Assembly: GCA_946619625.1 (NCBI GenBank)
Contig: CAMOMF010000222.1
Location: forward strand, 1 to 10,825
Length of the DNA: 10,825 bases
From: an uncultured Bacteroidales bacterium
GTDB lineage: Bacteria; Bacteroidota; Bacteroidia; Bacteroidales; Paludibacteraceae
Reading direction: 5' to 3'
Shown here: positions 8,271-10,825 of the stretch, in pieces
Layout of the letters: each line of letters begins with the position of its first letter
Numbering within the stretch: position 1 is the stretch's first letter
Notes under the pieces: generated by a model
Database searches by the model: none
What the model saw: the letters and a program-made list of their open reading frames with translations, nothing else
Told to the model about the DNA's origin: nothing
Translations under genes and position numbers: made by a program

Positions 8271-8296
8271 GTGACAAAAGTCCCCACTTTTGGCAC
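8271..8296. repeat. Near-perfect 26-bp hairpin
   Basis: GTG-x-CAAAAGT-CCCC-ACTTTTG-x-CAC on the plus strand: seven perfect pairs around a four-base loop, then one mismatch, then three more pairs. It is the strongest local structure in the candidate RNA block. Confidence 0.7.
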
Positions 8297-8354
8297 ATAG
8301 CTTTAAAGGTTGAATCAAATTTACTCGGTCTTCCCATATTCTTTTTTTTGACTG

Positions 8355-8385
8355 CAAGGGTAATACTTTTTTTCACATTTGCAAA
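8355..8385 (-). promoter_or_regulatory. Leftward promoter of the candidate small RNA
   Basis: On the minus strand, TTTG (8382-8385) and TACCCTTG (8355-8362; one mismatch to TAnnTTTG) are 19 bases apart. The spacer and the bases after the -7 (CAGTC) nearly copy the susC-like promoter. The -33 element sits in a 10-bp palindrome, ATTTGCAAAT (8377-8386). No protein gene in either direction accounts for it. Confidence 0.6.
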
Positions 8386-8473
8386 TCTGTCCTAATTTTG
8401 GGGACCATTATAATAGAAAGGCTATACAATAAGCGAAGCGAGAGTATAAGAAGATGGGAAGGATGGCATATAC

Positions 8474-8508
8474 AAAAAAAAAGGAAGACTCCCATAGGCC
8501 TTCCTTTT
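8474..8508 (-). terminator. Intrinsic terminator of the two-gene surface-protein operon
   Basis: On the minus strand, AAAAGGAAG (8500-8508) pairs with CTTCCTTTT (8479-8487) across a 12-base loop and runs into a nine-T tract (8474-8482). It begins 33 bases past the lipoprotein stop. Confidence 0.88.
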
Positions 8509-8541
8509 GGGGGAACCACACCGGATTACGGTGCCAAGCTG

Positions 8542-9039
8542 TTAATGTTTCGTAAACTTGGGAGTGAAAGGCGCAGCAACGGAGCCGATGATGGCATCGT
8601 TATGGAAGGAGATGGTTTGTTCCGCATCAAAAAGATTCTTCAACTGCGCGGAGTAATAGGTCAGCGTGAGCTGGTTGCCGTCTTTCGGCGCGGTAACATA
8701 TAGGAAAAACAAGCCGTCTTGGCAATTTGCAATGCCTATACAATTCGTTCCGTCAAATGCTGCGAGCAGGTCGTTCGGTGAGGTGTTCCATCCTATCGAG
8801 GCAACCTGCTCGGGATAAGTGATTGAGAGATCGACCTTCACGATGAGGGTCATCGAAGAGGTCATGTCGTACTCCATGGCAGGTGTCCATGCGGGCACGG
8901 GCAGATCACCTACGATAGACTGTGGGTCGGAGGTGGGCTCGTTCTTATCCTTGCAGCCCGCTGCAAAAAGCAGCAGGGCGCAAAGGATGAGTTTACTAAA
9001 ATTACGGTAATTTAGAACCTGTGATGCTATACTTTTCAT
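8542..9039 (-). CDS. Small lipoprotein sharing a domain with the adjacent large surface protein
   Basis: The protein has 165 residues. Residues 1-28 are a lipoprotein signal peptide ending in LLFAAGC, so Cys29 is lipidated; Lys-Asp-Lys follows. About 20 residues of linker lead to one β-rich domain (about 56-162) with AAFDGTNCIGIA (93-104), LFFLYVTAPKDG (110-121) and TISFHNDAIIGS (142-153). The same pattern occurs twice in the gene just upstream, so this is a single-domain paralogue anchored to a membrane. The only ATG giving the signal peptide is at 9039, which makes a 38-base overlap with the upstream gene and suggests translational coupling. It is the last gene before the terminator at 8474-8508. 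The function is unknown and no catalytic motif was seen; a partner or anchor for the large protein is possible. Confidence 0.85.
   Translation of the reverse strand: MKSIASQVLNYRNFSKLILCALLLFAAGCKDKNEPTSDPQSIVGDLPVPAWTPAMEYDMTSSMTLIVKVDLSITYPEQVASIGWNTSPNDLLAAFDGTNCIGIANCQDGLFFLYVTAPKDGNQLTLTYYSAQLKNLFDAEQTISFHNDAIIGSVAAPFTPKFTKH
8554..8874 (-). repeat. Shared domain, copy C (lipoprotein)
   Basis: Residues about 56-162 of the lipoprotein. It shares with copies A and B a leading strand containing (N/D)MT or NM, the core A-[FY]-x-x-x-x-[CL]-[VI]-G, the strand [LI]-[FY]-[FL]-L, and an ending with I-x-F/Y, a glycine, then Pro and hydrophobic residues. Confidence 0.65.
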
Positions 9040-10825
9040 TGTTTCGGATAATTATTACGTGGTCGTTCTCTATGATTTTAAAGACGGGGTTGTCTCCGGG
9101 AGTCAGGACAATCGGCGATTGTACAGAGCCATGATGACAGTCCGGTGTGTAATTGATATCAAGAGGTCGGGAGGTCGACGGGTCGATAGGACTAAGCACC
9201 TTCCCGTTCTCTGTGCGGAACGCTATAGGAGCGCCTACAGCATCGCTCTGGATAGTCAGGAAGATGAGCGAATCTATCTTCGTTGCCACACCGACGAGTT
9301 CGGAACCGATGTATGCATTCACTCTTTCATTCCCTAACTCCTTCATACCCTCAACTCTACAGATCATCGTCATGTTCGTTGCAGAGGAAGCGTGGAAGGA
9401 AGCTTCTTCCGACCGCCCCTGAAGGGAAGCGGATTTTCTCACAGGTGCATTATTCGGTTTGTCGAAGAATCGGATATCCACGCTGCCCGGTGCCATGCGG
9501 CGGAAGAAGTAGCCTTCGCCGGGGCGGAGGACAGAGAGGTTTCCTACCCATCTATGATTCTCCGAGAAGTAGGCAAAGTTATCATGCGCCTTAATCATAT
9601 CTCCGGGCGTTGCTTTATCATAATAGTCCGCCAAGGCATCAGTAACCGTTGTCACTTGTTTCAAAAGACAGGGCATCGCGCTCCATCGCCCATCCCCTCG
9701 AACGGTGATGTACATCGAATCCGCCGGCAGATTATTACCGCTGATATGTATCGTATTGCCATTGGGGGTATAGATCATATAGGTATAGATATAGCGGAGG
9801 TAGTCGAAGTCACCGATGAAACGATCGAGCTCTTCGGAATAAGTCACGAAATGCCGTGTAGCAGGATTCTTAATGAGGTCTCCTTCCGACCATGGTTCAT
9901 TTGCGGTCATGACATTCGCTATTTTCGCCACGTACTGCCGGAGATCGAGATTGAAAGAGGTCCAGTTCCATCCGGGTTGAAGGATAATGGTCTGGCGCTC
10001 AGTACCGACGGTAGTCAGGAGGACGGGATTACCATCTCCACAACCATAGACAGCGCCTTGAGCGAAGTAAATGTTACGATCCGGCGAAAGGTCATATACC
10101 TTACCGGTGGACGCCTGCCAGAGCTGGAAGCGGATGGGTTTATTAGTCATGTGGTCCGTTCCATAAACGGTCAGGTATAGCTCGGATGTATTCGCCACCT
10201 TATCGAAAGAGATATGCTCCATGCCGACGCACTCGTTATTATAGAAAGCATAGACAATATCATTTCCGTCCGAATCGTAGGTTTTATCAATCATCACCGT
10301 ACCGCAGACGGACATATTATAGTTGAACTTCGTCTTATCCGGCGCTTCATATGGCGGGAGAGCCTCAATGGTCAGTTCGACACGGAGCGGTTCGGACAAG
10401 CCGTTCTCGTCGGTGAGATAGATAATATCTTCATAGACACCTGGCGCCATCTCGGTATTAAGTTCCATGGAGAGATATTTTTCCTCCGTGGGGTTAATGA
10501 CGCCGTAAGCATCATCGACGGAGAGCCAGTTAGGCAAGGACTCAATCGTATATTGATGCCGTTTACCGGAGTAGTTAAGGATGCGTGTGACGTAGTACTC
10601 CGATTTCGTCTCCTCGCCATAAATCGCGTGAATTTTAATGGTTCGCTCTTCCCATTTGAGCGGGTTCTTGTCGATGAAAGCGGTCCAGGTGACGGGCGAG
10701 AGCATGGGGTTGCCATTGAGGTCCTCGACATCGCGAACTGTGATATAGACGGTCTGTTTGTTAATCTCGCGATCGAGCATGTTAAGATTGACGAGCAGTT
10801 CGTCATTATTGAATGCCCAGTCGAA
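9002..10825 (-). CDS. Large multidomain surface or secreted protein, N-terminus beyond the window
   Basis: The frame is open to the right edge, so the 607 visible residues (numbered from position 10825) are the C-terminal part of a longer protein. In order: the end of an SbsA/Big_5-like Ig domain (about 1-55, VRDVEDLNGNP); a BACON/Ig-like domain (about 60-155, LPNWLSVDDAYGVINP, then GVYEDIIYLTDENG); shared domain copy A (168-271); a GWNW strand (285-288); two repeats with GDLIK (315) and GDMIK (408), each followed by a YSE/YFSE segment, an aromatic-[IV]-G motif and LR; shared domain copy B (484-577); and a tail FKIIENDHVIIIRNNEKYS. The tail resembles short type IX secretion sorting tails of Prevotella-like proteins. 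No enzyme motif is seen; an adhesin or binding role is inferred from the modules. It overlaps the downstream lipoprotein gene by 38 bases. An internal ATG at 10780 is not the likely start. Confidence 0.85.
   Translation of the reverse strand, partial: FDWAFNNDELLVNLNMLDREINKQTVYITVRDVEDLNGNPMLSPVTWTAFIDKNPLKWEERTIKIHAIYGEETKSEYYVTRILNYSGKRHQYTIESLPNWLSVDDAYGVINPTEEKYLSMELNTEMAPGVYEDIIYLTDENGLSEPLRVELTIEALPPYEAPDKTKFNYNMSVCGTVMIDKTYDSDGNDIVYAFYNNECVGMEHISFDKVANTSELYLTVYGTDHMTNKPIRFQLWQASTGKVYDLSPDRNIYFAQGAVYGCGDGNPVLLTTVGTERQTIILQPGWNWTSFNLDLRQYVAKIANVMTANEPWSEGDLIKNPATRHFVTYSEELDRFIGDFDYLRYIYTYMIYTPNGNTIHISGNNLPADSMYITVRGDGRWSAMPCLLKQVTTVTDALADYYDKATPGDMIKAHDNFAYFSENHRWVGNLSVLRPGEGYFFRRMAPGSVDIRFFDKPNNAPVRKSASLQGRSEEASFHASSATNMTMICRVEGMKELGNERVNAYIGSELVGVATKIDSLIFLTIQSDAVGAPIAFRTENGKVLSPIDPSTSRPLDINYTPDCHHGSVQSPIVLTPGDNPVFKIIENDHVIIIRNNEKYSITGSKLP
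9095..9376 (-). repeat. Shared domain, copy B (large protein, C-terminal)
   Basis: Visible residues 484-577: NMTMICRVEG, then AYIGSELVGVA (504-514), LIFLTIQSDAVGAPIAF (520-536), NGKV, and SPIVLTPG at the end. It is shorter than copy A in the first loop. Confidence 0.7.
9497..9604 (-). repeat. GDxIK module, second copy
   Basis: Visible residues 408-443: GDMIK, FAYFSE, WVGNL and LRPGEGYFF. This copy fits the fuller pattern GD-x-IK ... FA-x-Y ... WVG-x-L ... L-x-PG-x-GY. Confidence 0.6.
9776..9883 (-). repeat. GDxIK module, first copy
   Basis: Visible residues 315-350: GDLIK, FVTYSE, RFIGDF and LRYIYTYM. It aligns with the second copy over its whole length, with about three extra residues in the middle and no PGxGY turn. 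Confidence 0.5.
10013..10324 (-). repeat. Shared domain, copy A (large protein, central)
   Basis: Visible residues 168-271: NYNMSV, a loop with DSDGND (184-189), AFYNNECVGM (193-202), ELYLTVYGTD (215-224), PIRFQLW (230-236), STGKVYDL and NPVLL (266-270). It ends just before the GWNW strand. Confidence 0.7.

Larger units (their letters stand above)
8097..8349 (-). ncRNA. Candidate structured small RNA (unidentified)
   Basis: A leftward promoter at 8355-8385 would produce a transcript from about 8349. It crosses a GC-rich block with several hairpins: CAAAAGT-GGGG-ACTTTTG, CGTCC-ACC-GGACG, GCGG-CTGTT-CCGC, and a possible long-range GTGGGG/CCCCAC pair. It runs into A- and T-tracts at 8097-8132, where it could end, giving about 250 nt. 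The block is far richer in GC than its flanks. A 28-codon ATG frame (8251-8337) starts about a dozen bases from the predicted 5' end and could be a leader peptide. Longer frames across the block use only TTG or GTG starts, and one of those overlaps the promoter. I do not recognise an RNA family; a Bacteroidales 6S-like RNA or an interspersed repeat are alternatives. Confidence 0.35.
7963..8541. other. Convergent intergenic region of 579 bases
   Basis: This spacer lies between the end of the PUL (plus) and the end of the lipoprotein gene (minus). It holds, from left to right: the PUL terminator; an AT-rich stretch with no recognised element (8011-8096); an A/T-run hairpin (8103-8132); a GC-rich hairpin-rich block (about 8138-8300); a leftward promoter (8355-8385); a purine-rich stretch with nothing recognised (8400-8473); and the lipoprotein terminator (8474-8508). 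No convincing protein-coding gene was found. Confidence 0.8.

Noticed and set aside
8091..8357. 88-codon minus-strand frame over the GC-rich block
   Set aside because: Its only early start is a TTG that overlaps the -7 promoter element, there is no in-frame ATG, and it reads through the A/T runs. A non-coding explanation fits better.
8393..8400. Plus-strand TAATTTTG that matches the -7 consensus
   Set aside because: No TTTG or TTG lies at the required 19-21 base distance upstream. A transcript from it would only be antisense to the lipoprotein gene.
9392..10180. 262-codon plus-strand frame opposite the large surface protein
   Set aside because: It is a shadow of the minus-strand gene, which has domain repeats and a coherent tail.
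1..10825. Defence island, prophage, insertion sequence, CRISPR array, tRNA or rRNA
   Set aside because: I found no transposase, integrase, nuclease or repeat-spacer pattern and no tRNA- or rRNA-like sequence. All large frames are accounted for by the listed genes or their shadows.

Overview
The window looks like a chromosomal segment from a member of the Bacteroidales, most likely a gut Bacteroidaceae/Prevotellaceae type. The evidence is a SusC/SusD pair, several promoters with the Bacteroidetes -33 TTTG / -7 TAnnTTTG signature instead of sigma70 boxes, start codons without Shine-Dalgarno sequences, and Cys-Lys lipoprotein signal peptides. Genes have moderate GC content and the spacers are very AT-rich. 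The species cannot be named from this sequence.

Layout. At 1-178 there is a spacer with a leftward promoter for a gene beyond the left edge. At 179-802 (minus) lies a flavodoxin-fold oxidoreductase with an iron-sulfur-flavoprotein-like cysteine cluster. At 803-1087 two divergent promoters serve that gene and the rightward operon. At 1088-7962 (plus) is a compact three-gene polysaccharide utilisation locus (PUL): a SusC-type TonB-dependent porin, a SusD-type glycan-binding lipoprotein, and a PL1-type pectate lyase lipoprotein. It ends at a strong intrinsic terminator (7967-8010). At 7963-8541 is a convergent spacer with a GC-rich, hairpin-rich block. This block has its own leftward promoter and may encode a small RNA. 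At 8542-10825 (minus) are two overlapping genes: a large repeat-built surface/secreted protein that runs off the right edge, and a small lipoprotein that shares one of its domains. A strong leftward terminator follows (8474-8508).

How the genes fit together. In the PUL, the surface lyase would cut homogalacturonan-type pectin, SusD would capture the oligosaccharides and SusC would import them. No regulator, glycoside hydrolase or inner-membrane transporter lies in the window, and SusC lacks the STN signalling domain, so control and downstream breakdown must be encoded elsewhere. The right-hand pair has no assigned function. The large protein carries Ig-like and BACON-like modules, two copies of a domain that also forms the body of the lipoprotein, an internal GD[LM]IK repeat, and a tail resembling short type IX secretion sorting tails.

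Most worth a second look are the three-copy domain family on the right, the candidate structured RNA at about 8097-8349, and the unusually extended similarity among three promoters. No defence system, mobile element, CRISPR array, tRNA or rRNA was seen.
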